From Macrostomum hystrix (taxonomy: Eukaryota; Platyhelminthes; Macrostomidae), in contig CATNEN010000001.1 of assembly GCA_950097015.1 (NCBI GenBank), positions 26,075,001-26,139,000 on the forward strand: a stretch of 64,000 nt of DNA, given 5' to 3'. Below, in pieces: positions 43,085-53,049 of the stretch. Under the pieces are notes generated by a model, which worked only from the letters and a program-made list of their open reading frames with translations, did no database searches and was not told the DNA's origin. The position numbers were made by a program, and so were the translations under genes. Each line of letters begins with the position of its first letter. Position 1 is the first letter of the stretch.

Positions 43085-44550
43085 ATATCCACTCTATTGG
43101 ATCCTCATTCCTTTAACTCGATCCCCATTCCCTCAACTCGATCCCCATTCCCTCAACTCGACCCCTATTCCCTCAACTTGATCCCCATTCCCTAAACTCG
43201 ATCCCCATTCCCTCAACTCGATCCCCATTCCCTCAACTCGATCCCCATTCCCTCAACTCGATCCCCATTCCCTCAACTCGATCCCCATTCCCTCAACTCG
43301 ATCCCCATTCCCTCAACTTGATCCCCATTCCCTCAACTCGATCCCAATTCCCTCAACTCGATCCCCATTCCCTCAACTCGATCCCAATTCCCTCAACTCG
43401 ATCCCCATTCCCTCAACTTGATCCCCATTCCCTCAACTCGATCCCCATTCCCTCAACTCGATCCCCATTCCCTCAACTCGATCCCCATTCCCTCAACTCG
43501 ATCCCCATTCCCTCAACTCGATCCCCATTCCCTCAACTCGATCCCAATTCCCTCAACTCGATCCCCATTCCCTCAACTCGATCCCAATTCCCTCAACTTG
43601 ATCCCCATTCCCTCAATTTGATACCCATTCCCTCAACTCGACCCCTATTCCCTCAACTTGATCCCAATTCCCTCAACTTGATCCCCATTCCCGCAACTCG
43701 ATCCCCATTCCCTCAACTCGATCCCCATTCCCTCAACTCGATCCCAATTCCCTCAACTCGATCCCCATTCCCTCAACTCGATCCCCATTCCCTCAACTCG
43801 ATCCCCATTCCCTCAACTTGATCCCCATTCCCTCAACTCGATCCCAATTCCCTCAACTCGATCCCCATTCCCTCAACTCGATCCCAATTCCCTCAACTCG
43901 ATCCCAATTCCCTCAACTCGATCCCAATTCCCTCAACTTGATCCCCATTCCCTCAATTTGATACCCATTCCCTCAACTCGACCCCTATTCCCTCAACTTG
44001 ATCCCAATTCCCTCAACTTGATCCCCATTCCCGCAACTCGATCCCCATTCCCGCAACTCGATCCCCATTCCCTCAACTTGATCCCCATTCCCTCAACTTG
44101 ATCCCCATTCCCTCAACTCGATCCCAATTCCCTCAACTCGATCCCCATTCCCTCAACTCGATCCCAATTCCCTCAACTCGATCCCAATTCCCTCAACTCG
44201 ATCCCCATTCCCTCAATTTGATACCCATTCCCTCAACTCGACCCCTATTCCCTCAACTTGATCCCAATTCCCTCAACTTGATCCCCATTCCCGCAACTCG
44301 ATCCCCATTCCCTCAACTCGATCCCCATTCCCTCAACTCGATCCCCATTCCCTCAACTCGATCCCCATTCCCTCAACTCGATCCCCATTCCCTCAACTCG
44401 ATCCCAATTCCCTCAACTTGATCCCCATTCCCTCAACTCGATCCCCATTCCCTCAACTCGATCCCAATTCCCTCAACTTGATCCCCATTCCCTCAACTCG
44501 ATCCCCATTCCCTCAACTCGATCCCCATTCCCTCAACTCGATCCCAATTC
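43085..44550. repeat. 20-bp minisatellite with recurring variant blocks
   Basis: About 73 units of CCTCAACTCGATCCCCATTC. A block with AATTTGATACCC, GACCCCTATTCC and CCCGCAACTC variants recurs starting near 43613, 43953 and 44213 (340 and 260 bp apart, both multiples of 20). Confidence 0.96.
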
Positions 44551-44809
44551 CTCCAACAAATGCAAACATCAGCTTTCCACGCCAGTAAAAAACAAATTGA
44601 AGCGAAAATTGGCAGTGAAAAAGCAGCTTGAGCCGAGACACTCGGGGGCTGAGAACAGCTCAAATTAGACGGGGCTCCATGAGTCACAAAACTGCTCAGC
44701 TTCGCAAACTTCTGCAGCCCACAGCAATGGCGGTGCTGGGACATACAATATTCAGCATCCCCAGCTCAAAGGCTGTTTGGAAACGGTGGGTTGAGTGCAC
44801 CCAAACCGC

Positions 44810-45005
44810 ACAGGGGCAGTCAGTGCTCAGCACTTTGAGAAACTCGGCAGTCAGTGCTCAGCACTTTGAGAACTCAAGCAGTCAGTGCTCACCACTTTGA
44901 GAACTCAGGCAGTCAGTGCTCAGCACTTTGAGAACTCGGGCAGTCAGTGCTCAGCACTTTGAGAACTCGGGCAGTCAGTGCTCAGCACTTTAAGAACTCG
45001 GGAGG
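44810..45005. repeat. 31-bp minisatellite
   Basis: About six copies of a unit made of GCAGTCAGTGCTCAGCACTT plus TGAGAACTCGG. A single diverged copy occurs at 42778. Confidence 0.9.
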
Positions 45006-45694
45006 GCGGCCTCAGAAGATGCACTAAAAAGACGCCCACCCCACTCCAACTCCCCGGAGTGGAAGCAGATTTGGGGCTGAGAATTTCAGCAGTCACGCAT
45101 GACTACAGGCATTCAGTGGCATTGCTATTACAATTCTTTCATTGTCGGTACTGTTTCACACTGGCCAGACCTGATCTCTCCCAGCTCAGCCTCTCCTCTG
45201 CCCTGAGCTGCCCTGGCCGCGACTCGAGTTCCAGATGAGCACAGCTGCTCAAACCATTGTGTTCAACTAGTATCTATCTTGCATTGCTGCTTAAAAATTG
45301 CCAATTCCAGACACTCCACAGGGCAGCGAGTCCACAGCAGACAGCGGGGCGGGGAGATGAGGCTGCAGACTCAGCCCACTGTCTCACCGAGCTCTGAGCA
45401 GCTGCTCAGGCTGACCCGCACCTTCTGTTCCATTGTGCTTGGCTCCAGGCAGCCGCCCTCCCCTGCCCTGCCGGAGAAAGCAACAAAGCAAAGAGAAAAA
45501 AACAAAAATTTGTTAAGCTTTTCACAAACATTTCTTAGAATGTTGTAGGCACAATGAGCTACGAATATGATGGATAATTAGCAATCAGCACTGCTTTATT
45601 TAGTGTTTTGTGCGATGCGTAATTAACAAGTAAAACTAAAGGATTGGGCTTTGGACAATTCATTTCTTATTTAGCAGTCAGAGGTCATACATTA
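45006..45694. other. Unique spacer, no gene
   Basis: No exon recognised. Confidence 0.4.
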
Positions 45695-45985
45695 TGCCAT
45701 TTATGGTCATGCAAGAGTCATACAGGTTGGTCATGCAATAGTAATACAGCATTGTTATACAAGATTCATGCAGGATGGTCATACAGAATGGTCATGCAAG
45801 AGTCATACAGGCTGGTCATGCAAGAGTCATACAGAATGGTCATGCAAGAGTCATACAGGCTGGTCATGCAAGAGTCATACAGGCTGGTCATGCAAGAGTC
45901 ATACAGGCTGGTCATGCAAGAGTCATACAGCCTGGTCATGCAAGAGTCATACAGGCTGGTCATGCAAGAGTCATGCAGGAGCTAA
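45695..45985. repeat. 24-bp minisatellite
   Basis: About ten copies of a 24-bp unit containing GGTCATGCAAGAGTCATACA, with CAGGCT, CAGAAT or CAGCCT endings. It ends at the kinase-derived fragment. Confidence 0.94.
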
Positions 45986-46047
45986 GAATTCAACTGGGTC
46001 ACTTGCGCTTGAATGCGCTAAGGAGGCCCTGCCTTCGCAGCTGCCTA

Positions 46048-46129
46048 CCCGTCAGGAACTCGTGGCTCAGCAGCTCCAGCGCGGACTTTCTCCTCCTGCG
46101 GTCTCGCTTCGTGCAGCGGCTGTAGAAGT
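46048..46129 (-). pseudogene. Duplicated fragment of the kinase terminal exon
   Basis: 82 bp nearly identical to 46556-46637 inside the kinase exon, 508 bp away in the same orientation, with only a small rearrangement (CTCCAGCGCGG versus CTCCGCAGCGG). Weaker similarity extends to about 46014. The copy lacks the rest of the kinase domain and runs into a pyrimidine repeat, so it is a non-functional piece. Confidence 0.85.
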
Positions 46130-46215
46130 TGCTCCTCTGTTGCTCCCCTGTTCCTCACCCGTTTCTCCCCTGTTCCTCGCCTGTTCCTCCCCTGTTCCTC
46201 CCTGTTTCTCCTCTG
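46130..46215. repeat. Short pyrimidine repeat
   Basis: Degenerate copies of CCCCTGTTCCTC directly after the kinase fragment. Confidence 0.75.
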
Positions 46216-46506
46216 TTTACAGATTTACAGATTTTCATACAATATAGCATGCAATTTGCTCAGTGTTTATAACAATGCCACTAATATTATATTTCAAAGT
46301 GAGGTCACAATCCATAGAGCAATTCATGCGATTAAATGAAGTGACAAAAAGCTATTGAGGCAAGCATTGAACAAAGCTGCAAGCATGAGAAATGAGCAGA
46401 TGCAGAACAGAGTCTGGGTCACTGGGGGAAACCGCTGATCCCACAGCGCTATGTACAAATTGGACTCTCATGATCTGCTCACGCCAGCCACTCTGCCAGC
46501 TGTGCT

Positions 46507-47040
46507 TCACGGCCCGCCGAAGAGAGCGCTGAAGAAGCCCGGCTTGAGCTTCCCGCCCGTCAGGAACTCGTGGCTCAGCAGCTCCGCAGCGGACTTTCTC
46601 CTCCTGCGGTCTCGCTTCGTGCAGCGGCTGTAGAAGTCCCGCAGCTCCGCCGAGCAGCCGTCAGGCAGGGCGGGGGCTCCGTCCTTCTCCAGCTTCTGAG
46701 CCACGTGGAAGTAGTGTCTGGCGTTTGAGTAGGGCCTGCCTCCCGTGGCCATCTGGAAGACTGAGCAGCCGAACGCCCAGATGTCCGACTCTCTGCTGTA
46801 CCGCGGGTGGCCTTCATCGTCTGGTGCCAGCAGCTCTGGCGCCATGAAGTTCAGAGTGCCCTTCGGTGTGGCAGTGGAGGCTGTGAGGTGGCTGACAGAC
46901 TGCTCCAGCTTTATTGACAGGCCGAAGTCGATCAGCTTGACTCGCCTGTTGTCACCGAGCACAATGATGTTGCTGCAGTTGATGTCTCTGTGGATCACGG
47001 GCGCCTGTCGGCTGTGCAGGTAGTGCAGCGCGCTGCAGAT
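46507..47040 (-). CDS. Terminal exon of a protein kinase (C-lobe, STE/MAP3K-like)
   Basis: Last exon of a Ser/Thr-type kinase, about 177 codons, starting after the acceptor CCCACCTGCAG in phase 0 and ending at TGA 46507-46509. Visible in order: the helix before the catalytic loop (ICSALHYLHSRQAP), catalytic loop HRDINCSN, Mg-binding DFGLS, activation segment with KGTLNFMAPEL, SDIWAFGCSVFQMATGGRPY, and a terminal helix with RRRRKSAAELLSHEFL. HRD and DFG are intact, but the Lys normally two residues after the HRD Asp is Asn. The N-lobe lies on earlier exons not seen; a gypsy-type element sits in the preceding intron, 75 bp upstream. Activation-segment wording resembles MAP3K/STE11 kinases; orthology is not established. 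Confidence 0.88.
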   Translation of the reverse strand: MCSALHYLHSRQAPVIHRDINCSNIIVLGDNRRVKLIDFGLSIKLEQSVSHLTASTATPKGTLNFMAPELLAPDDEGHPRYSRESDIWAFGCSVFQMATGGRPYSNARHYFHVAQKLEKDGAPALPDGCSAELRDFYSRCTKRDRRRRKSAAELLSHEFLTGGKLKPGFFSALFGGP

Positions 47041-47115
47041 CTGCAGGTGGGTGGGTTGAGGAACTGGTGTCGGCTGACGCTAAAAAGTCAACTCACTGCA
47101 TCACTTATGAGCAGG
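47041..47115 (-). other. Remnant of kinase intron before the retrotransposon
   Basis: 75 bp of intron including the pyrimidine-rich acceptor (CCTCAACCCACCCACCTGCAG without its first base); the LTR starts directly beyond. The five bases GCAGG just left of the LTR are the expected target-site duplication, but the partner end is outside the window. Confidence 0.6.
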
Positions 47116-48005
47116 TGTTGTGAGCTGCGTCTCATAACGACCTTGCCCCGGCCCCTGCGTCTCCAGCCCTTCCACCCCAGCCGCCTGCTCAATCCAGTTC
47201 CGCCCGGCCCCGGCTTAGGCCACCCTCCGTTGGCGTGTTTGTCGTTTGTCATTCGCCCATTGGCTGTCCCCTGTGCCGTCCTCGCTAGTCCAATCAGGCC
47301 TCTCGCCAAGGAGGCTTCTGATTGGCTAGCCGGTCTCCTTCTCTCTCTCTCTCGGCTTGCAGCCGACCCCAGCCCAGCCCTGTTTGCTACCACCCCAGCC
47401 CTGCGTGGCTTAGCCCTACCCCGTCCAGCCCTATGCCCTCGCCCCACCCCACGCGGTTATTTATTTGCGCGCGCTGCCCGTGGCCAGCCCGCCCCCACCT
47501 GAACTCGTGCGAGAGCATTGCTGAAGTTAATTGAAATCAGAAGCGATTGGACGTAGAAAGTAGAAGCCATAATACACAGCCGGAAGCACCATTTTGCATG
47601 AGTTCCACATTCAACCCCTCTCGGTAAGAAAAGTATTCACGCGTTATTTATTTATTTATTATCAAATCTTGTTCCTCTGCCCGACCTCTGCGGTTGCCAA
47701 GAGCTCACCATCATCCTTCTCATCCAGAGTCTTCCTCGAGTCTGAGAAGTGTCGGTACGCTTCCAGACCATCATCTACCTCTCTCTTGGGCTGTCGAGTG
47801 GCTGCCCGCTCGCAGTCAAAACCTTCAATCAGGGCTTAGCGAGTGTCGGTACGCTCCAAGTCCATCCCGTCTCTCCTCGGAGTGCCTGGACGCCTCGAGG
47901 GTCGCTGCTTCCCCTCCCTCTACTCCCGGCAAGCTTTGGGCGGTCCGTACCCGAACCCCCACTACCGCGTTGGCGAACTGCCGACAATACGAAAGAATTA
48001 CAACA
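47116..48005 (+). repeat. 5' LTR
   Basis: It begins TGTTGTGAGC and ends TTACAACA (TG..CA), one base before the primer site. It contains CCAAT-box motifs (CCATTGGCTG, GTCCAATCAG, CTGATTGGCT), the last two forming an 8-bp inverted repeat, a TATA-like GGTTATTTATTTG near 47455, and a sub-repeat AGTGTCGGTACGCT (about 47747 and 47844). Confidence 0.92.
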
Positions 48006-48006
48006 T

Positions 48007-48024
48007 TGGCGCCCGAACGGGGAC
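48007..48024 (+). other. Primer binding site, tRNA-Lys type
   Basis: TGGCGCCCGAACGGGGAC begins one base after the LTR and matches the 3' end complement of tRNA-Lys as used by lentiviruses and some gypsy elements, with one or two differences. Confidence 0.9.
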
Positions 48025-48048
48025 CGCTCAACTTAGCTTGCAAACTTC

Positions 48049-49083
48049 ATGGCGAATGTAGACGAGTTGATCGGATTGCTGGCAGAGCGGCTGCGTGCCG
48101 ATGGACCAGCTCAGAATCCGAGACTGCCGAAGCCAGTAAAGTACACGCCGAATTTGAACTTCCGACTATGGCTGCGATCCTTCAATGCGTACTGCGACTC
48201 GGCTGGGATCGATGAAGCACATCGACGGGATCACCTTCTAAGCATGCTCGATCTGTCTACCGCGTACGCCGCTGTCGATAATCTGAACCTGCCTGGTCCC
48301 GGCGACGACAATCCGCTGACCTACGAGGAGTTTACTGACCGACTGACAGCTCGCTTCTCGCGCTACCGGACCGACCAAGACAGCAAGGTCGAGCTGAAGA
48401 CCCGGGACCAGAAGGATGGCGAATCGCTGGAGTCCTACGCGGACGCCCTGCTGGAATTAGTGCGCTGCGCCTACCCGACGGCCACCGCCGAGCTACATGA
48501 CGACCTCGCCAAGGACCGCTTCATGCAAGGGGTGAGGCTCTCGGACCCTCAGCGTGAGAAACTGTACCTGGAGCAGCCTAATGACCTCGTAGAGGCGCAA
48601 CGGGTGGTCCGACAACTCGAGGCGGCCTCCAAGGCAGCGAAAGGACCGCGGCCAGCCGGAGCGATTGGAGGTGGGCACCGAGGAGTCTTTGTTGTCAGCG
48701 ACGCCAATAGTTCAGCGCACCAAACTGGCGGAGCCTGCTACAGAGATCGCGACAAGGACAAAGAGCTGGAGGAACTTCGGAATCAGCTGAAGCAGCTTCA
48801 AGGCAAAGTAGTGCAACTGGAATCGCAAAGGAGCACGCCAAACCTAGAGACATCATACCGACCTACGGCGCAATCATTGGAACCTACTCAAAAGGGGACA
48901 GCTGGAGCTGGCAGCGGCCGGGAGCAGCAGCGCAACGTCCATGAGCCAGCGCCGAGCACCAGGATCCGCTGCTTCCTCTGCAAGCGCCCAGGACACATTG
49001 CTGCCAACTGCCCAAGCCGAGGACAGTCGGGAAACGCCAAGTGGGACTTCCGCAGGGGCCAGGATGTCCCACCACGCCAGTAG
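48049..49083 (+). CDS. gag: Gag polyprotein of the gypsy element
   Basis: 344 aa from the ATG at 48049, 24 nt after the primer site. Residues ~25-200 are a capsid-like Gag region (FRLWLRSFNAYCDSAG, YEEFTDRLTARFSRY, ESLESYADALLELV, DRFMQGV). A coiled-coil stretch (KELEELRNQLKQLQGKVVQ) lies around 243-262. One CCHC zinc knuckle, CFLCKRPGHIAANC, lies near residue 307, followed by a short basic tail. It forms virus-like particles and binds element RNA. Its stop (TAG 49081-49083) lies 46 nt after a -1 slippery heptamer leading into pol. Confidence 0.93.
   Translation: MANVDELIGLLAERLRADGPAQNPRLPKPVKYTPNLNFRLWLRSFNAYCDSAGIDEAHRRDHLLSMLDLSTAYAAVDNLNLPGPGDDNPLTYEEFTDRLTARFSRYRTDQDSKVELKTRDQKDGESLESYADALLELVRCAYPTATAELHDDLAKDRFMQGVRLSDPQREKLYLEQPNDLVEAQRVVRQLEAASKAAKGPRPAGAIGGGHRGVFVVSDANSSAHQTGGACYRDRDKDKELEELRNQLKQLQGKVVQLESQRSTPNLETSYRPTAQSLEPTQKGTAGAGSGREQQRNVHEPAPSTRIRCFLCKRPGHIAANCPSRGQSGNAKWDFRRGQDVPPRQ
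49029..49035 (+). promoter_or_regulatory. Candidate -1 ribosomal frameshift site
   Basis: GGGAAAC is placed in the gag frame exactly as G GGA AAC (X XXY YYZ). A -1 slip there enters the pol frame, which is open from this point to 53000. The same heptamer is a known -1 site in lentiviral gag-pol. A downstream pseudoknot or stem was not modelled. Confidence 0.75.
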
Positions 49084-52000
49084 CAGCCCCGCAATGTGGA
49101 CAAGCAGCTTCTGAACACTATCCGTCATCAAAACAACAAAGAAGCTGCCGACCGAGAGTAGAACCACCTGCGAGAATATTCCATCCTGTATCTGTCTACG
49201 TGTCTGTCAAGATTGCTGAAAAAGAACTACCAGGTCTACTGGATTCCGGTTCTGTGATGTCCTTAATCAATGAGAAGATCTGGCTACAATTGAACAAGTC
49301 GGTAAAATTAGAGCTCAGCCCGCTGGACACCGACCTTGTCTCTGCTAATGGGACACCAATGAAAGTTCTGGGATGCGTCTCGCTGCCTCTACAGATGGGT
49401 CATGAGGTGCTGCACACTCCCATAGCTGTTGTCCAAGGAGTCGGTTACGAGCTGCTGCTGGGCACCGACTTTCTGCGTCGCCATGGATGCCTAATTAACT
49501 TCACCGAAGGAGTCTTCATCGTCAATGGCTCAAAAATTCCGATTCGCGAGACCAAACACAAACCCGTGGTGTATCGGCTGTATCTAAACGAGAATATCGT
49601 CATACCGGCTAACCACGAGATGACGGTCTCAGCCAAGATTCGCAAGACGGCTACTCAGAATTCGGGAGTGCTAGGATTAGCTGAACCCGACAATCGAACG
49701 AGAAGCGACGAACAGCCTCTGATGGCCAGAAGCATGTGCATAATTCAAGCTGGCAACACCCTGCCGGTGCGCTTCGCTAACGTCACCGACACGGAACTGC
49801 GTCTGCCCAAGGGCTCTACCATCGGCTGGTTCCGTCCGGCAGAACCGACTCAAGAGGTGCTGGCTGTCAGCGTTGATGAAGGAGTTCCAGTCGCAGAAGC
49901 TAAAGTTAAAAGTAGCGACCGATGGGATCCGGAAGCAGCACTGAACGAGCACGGATCCAAGCACTTAACTGACGTCGACAAGTCCAGATTCCTAAAGCTC
50001 GTTAGCGAATTCTCTGATGTCTTTGTGGAGAGCACCGCGCAGCTTCGCACAACCGAAGTAGTTCAACACGAAATCGAAACGAAAGGAGACCCCGTCAAAC
50101 AAGCTCCAAGACGGCTCCCACCCCACTGGCGAGGGGAGGTGGATCGGCAGATCGACGAACTGCTTGCGACGGACAAGATCGAACCGACACAGTCACCATG
50201 GAGTTCACCCATCGTGTGCGTCAGAAAGAAGGATGGTGAACTCCGCCTGTGTGTTGACTACCGAGAATTAAACGATCGTACAGTCAAGGATGTGATTGCC
50301 ATTCCGCGCGTTGACGACGCTCTAGAAGCACTGAAGGGCGCTGTGGTATTCTCGACGCTAGACCTTTTGTCTGGCTACTGGCAGGTCGCAGTTAAGAAAG
50401 AAGACCAACACAAGACAGCATTCGTCATTCCGCACCGAGGTCAGTTCGCTTTTAAGGTTCTTCCATTTGGCCTGACTAATGCACCGGCAACATTCACCAG
50501 ACTGATGAGCATGGTGCTGCACGACCTCCTCTGGAAAACAGCGCTAGTGTACATCGACGACATCATAATCTGGTCGAGGACAGTCGACGAGCACTTCAAC
50601 CACCTGGAGGCAGTCCTGCATCGACTAAGAGCAGCCAATTTAAAGCTGAAGCCATCCAAGTGTAGATTTTTGGCAGATCAAGTTAAATTCTTGGGACACG
50701 TAGTGTCAGCGGCGGGTATCAACACCGACCCAGAAAAAAATGAGGAAGTAGAGAAATGGAGCACGCCAAGAAACATCAAGGAGCTCCAATCCTTCCTAGG
50801 CCTCGCTGGCTACTACAGGAACTTCATACCGCAATTCGCAGCACCACTGTTCGACCTCACAAAAAAGGACAAAATGTTCATCTGGGGCCAGGAGCACGAT
50901 GGAGCATTCGAGCGTCTCAAGAGCGAGCTTGTCGGATGTCGCGTCATGGCCTACCCAAACTTCGACGCCGATGCCGGAGAGTTCATTTTGGATACGGATG
51001 GAAGCACCCGTCAAGGGCTTGGCGCTGTCCTGTCTCAAGTGCAGAAGGACGGTACCGAACGAGTTATCGCCTATGGCAGCCGACGTTTGCACGGTGCTGA
51101 GTTTAACTACTGTACTACTCGCATAGAGCTGCTCGCACTAGTGACTTTCGTAGAAAAGTTCCGGTATTACCTCCTAGGCCGACGATTTCGCGTCAGAACC
51201 GACCACTCCAGCCTACAATGGATTAGAACTATGAAGCAACCTGAAGGGCAGCTAGCTCGATGGATGGAGAGACTGGCGCCATTCGACTTCTCAGTGGAAC
51301 ACCGAGCAGGAGCCCGCCATCAGAATGCCGACTCATTGTCACGCAAACCGACGCGGAAGCATCAGGAGATAGAAAGCTGCCCATCGTGCAAGCCGCCAAA
51401 GCCGCTAGAAGTTCGGGCCACTACCCTGTTGGGAGTCGTTAACATGGAGGATCTCGAAGCAGCGCAACAGGCAGACGACGATATGGAGCCGGTACTCAGC
51501 GCTTTCCGGAGAGGAATTGTACCGGACCAGGTGCCGCAAGGGACCTCACCGAAAACTAGAGCCATCTGGGCACAAAAGTCTCAGTTGGAGCTGCGAGACG
51601 GTGTGCTCGTCATGCGAGAACTCGGTCGACATCCCGCACGACCAGTACTGCCGAAAAGTCTAGCCGTCGAAGTTCTGAAAGCACTGCACGCTGGACATGA
51701 AGGAGGACACTTTGGGACTGCCAAGACCTTAGATAAGATCAAGAGTCGGTTTTGGAAGCCCGGACTCAAGAGAGAAGTCGAGGAGTACATTCGTCGATGC
51801 GACGACTGTAATCGAAGCAAGCCGCGGATGCGTCGAAAAGCTCCCCTAACACCGATTCCGAGCAGCCAGGTATTCGAGAAGGTCATGGTAGACGTAGTTG
51901 GACCGCTCCCGACAAGCAGAAGAGGCAACAAGTACATCCTGACGATGCAAGATGCCTACAGTAAATGGCCTGTCGCGATTCCAATCCCGGATCAGTTGGC

Positions 52001-53000
52001 TAGCACCTGCGCGAAAGCGATGTTCGATGAGTGGGTTTGTCACTACGGAGCTCCAGGAACGATTCATTCCGACCAAGGAGCCAACTTTGAGTCACAAATG
52101 ATCAGCCATCTTTGTGCTAGTTTAAACACTAGGAAGACTCGCACGACCGCCTATCACCCTTCGGGAAACGGCCAAGTGGAAAGCTTCAACAAGACGCTGG
52201 CAACGGTAATTCGTGCTAACCTAGCCAATGAACCGGATCAGAGCCGATGGGATGATTTCGTCGCACCGACACTCCTGGCGTACCGCTCCAGTGTACATCG
52301 AGGCACCGGATACACACCGTTTTTCCTGCTGCATGGGCGGGAGATGAGTTTACCTGTGGACCTTGGTGCGACGCGGCCGCCTGACGTCGAACCGTACTGT
52401 GAAGAAGTGCAACGCCTGCGGGAGACTCTAGAAGCAGCCCATCAAGAAGTGTGGGAAAGGGCAAAGTCGTACCAACGAGTGCAAAACGATTGGCATGACC
52501 GCCAGGTTAGAGGACGCGAATTGGAGATAGGCGATGAGGTCTATGTCTATGACCCAGTCCTGAAACCAGGAGCCAAGTCCAAGCTTCACTCCCCCTGGAC
52601 GGGACCATGTGTTATTCTGGACAGGCTGACGGAGACGCGTTACCGAATTCGTCAGGAGGGAAGAAGGAAGCCCACTAAAGTCGTGCACTTTAGCAATTTG
52701 TTGCCGAAGTACAAGAAGGAGTCCAAAGACAACGCTGGACGGAAGCAGCGCGCTCGACGCGGACCGCAACCGGAGGAGGAGGCTGGGCAGGTAGACGAGA
52801 ATCGAGACGAGCAAGACGAGGAAGAGCAAGAAGAGCTAATGGAAACTGGATATCAGTGGCGGCGCCGAGAACCAGTGCAAGCCGAGGAGCCGGAGTATGT
52901 GCAACCGGATGCCCCGGATCTGGAGCCTGGTCCAGCCAGGGAGCGACCACGGCGACACTGCCAAGCCCCCCAACGCTACGGAGCGCCCGTCTACTACTAA
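49035..53000 (+). CDS. pol: Pol polyprotein: protease, RT, RNase H, integrase
   Basis: About 1321 codons read after the frameshift; the stop TAA is at 52998. In order: aspartic protease (LLDSGSVMSL, then LLGTDFL); RT with YRELNDRTVKD, LDLLSGYWQV, FGLTNAPATF and the catalytic YIDD near 50.55 kb; RNase H (DTDGSTRQGLGAVLS, RTDHSSLQWI); integrase with an HHCC zinc finger (HAGHEGGHFG ... CDDCNRSKP), the DDE triad (VDVVGPL, HSDQGANF, VESFNKTL) and a GPY/F module (SPWTGPCVILDRLTETRYRI); then an acidic, basic-ended tail (about 100 residues). All catalytic motifs are intact and no internal stop is seen. Domain order is Ty3/gypsy. It converts element RNA to DNA and integrates it. Confidence 0.95.
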   Translation, partial: RQVGLPQGPGCPTTPVAAPQCGQAASEHYPSSKQQRSCRPRVEPPARIFHPVSVYVSVKIAEKELPGLLDSGSVMSLINEKIWLQLNKSVKLELSPLDTDLVSANGTPMKVLGCVSLPLQMGHEVLHTPIAVVQGVGYELLLGTDFLRRHGCLINFTEGVFIVNGSKIPIRETKHKPVVYRLYLNENIVIPANHEMTVSAKIRKTATQNSGVLGLAEPDNRTRSDEQPLMARSMCIIQAGNTLPVRFANVTDTELRLPKGSTIGWFRPAEPTQEVLAVSVDEGVPVAEAKVKSSDRWDPEAALNEHGSKHLTDVDKSRFLKLVSEFSDVFVESTAQLRTTEVVQHEIETKGDPVKQAPRRLPPHWRGEVDRQIDELLATDKIEPTQSPWSSPIVCVRKKDGELRLCVDYRELNDRTVKDVIAIPRVDDALEALKGAVVFSTLDLLSGYWQVAVKKEDQHKTAFVIPHRGQFAFKVLPFGLTNAPATFTRLMSMVLHDLLWKTALVYIDDIIIWSRTVDEHFNHLEAVLHRLRAANLKLKPSKCRFLADQVKFLGHVVSAAGINTDPEKNEEVEKWSTPRNIKELQSFLGLAGYYRNFIPQFAAPLFDLTKKDKMFIWGQEHDGAFERLKSELVGCRVMAYPNFDADAGEFILDTDGSTRQGLGAVLSQVQKDGTERVIAYGSRRLHGAEFNYCTTRIELLALVTFVEKFRYYLLGRRFRVRTDHSSLQWIRTMKQPEGQLARWMERLAPFDFSVEHRAGARHQNADSLSRKPTRKHQEIESCPSCKPPKPLEVRATTLLGVVNMEDLEAAQQADDDMEPVLSAFRRGIVPDQVPQGTSPKTRAIWAQKSQLELRDGVLVMRELGRHPARPVLPKSLAVEVLKALHAGHEGGHFGTAKTLDKIKSRFWKPGLKREVEEYIRRCDDCNRSKPRMRRKAPLTPIPSSQVFEKVMVDVVGPLPTSRRGNKYILTMQDAYSKWPVAIPIPDQLASTCAKAMFDEWVCHYGAPGTIHSDQGANFESQMISHLCASLNTRKTRTTAYHPSGNGQVESFNKTLATVIRANLANEPDQSRWDDFVAPTLLAYRSSVHRGTGYTPFFLLHGREMSLPVDLGATRPPDVEPYCEEVQRLRETLEAAHQEVWERAKSYQRVQNDWHDRQVRGRELEIGDEVYVYDPVLKPGAKSKLHSPWTGPCVILDRLTETRYRIRQEGRRKPTKVVHFSNLLPKYKKESKDNAGRKQRARRGPQPEEEAGQVDENRDEQDEEEQEELMETGYQWRRREPVQAEEPEYVQPDAPDLEPGPARERPRRHCQAPQRYGAPVYY

Positions 53001-53049
53001 GCCGATTAACACTAAGGCCCGGCCGACGGAAGCCGATGCTGAGTTATGA

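Noticed and set aside
47088-47534. Open frames within the 5' LTR
   Set aside because: GC-rich LTR sequence; not shared with a coding frame in the 3' LTR.
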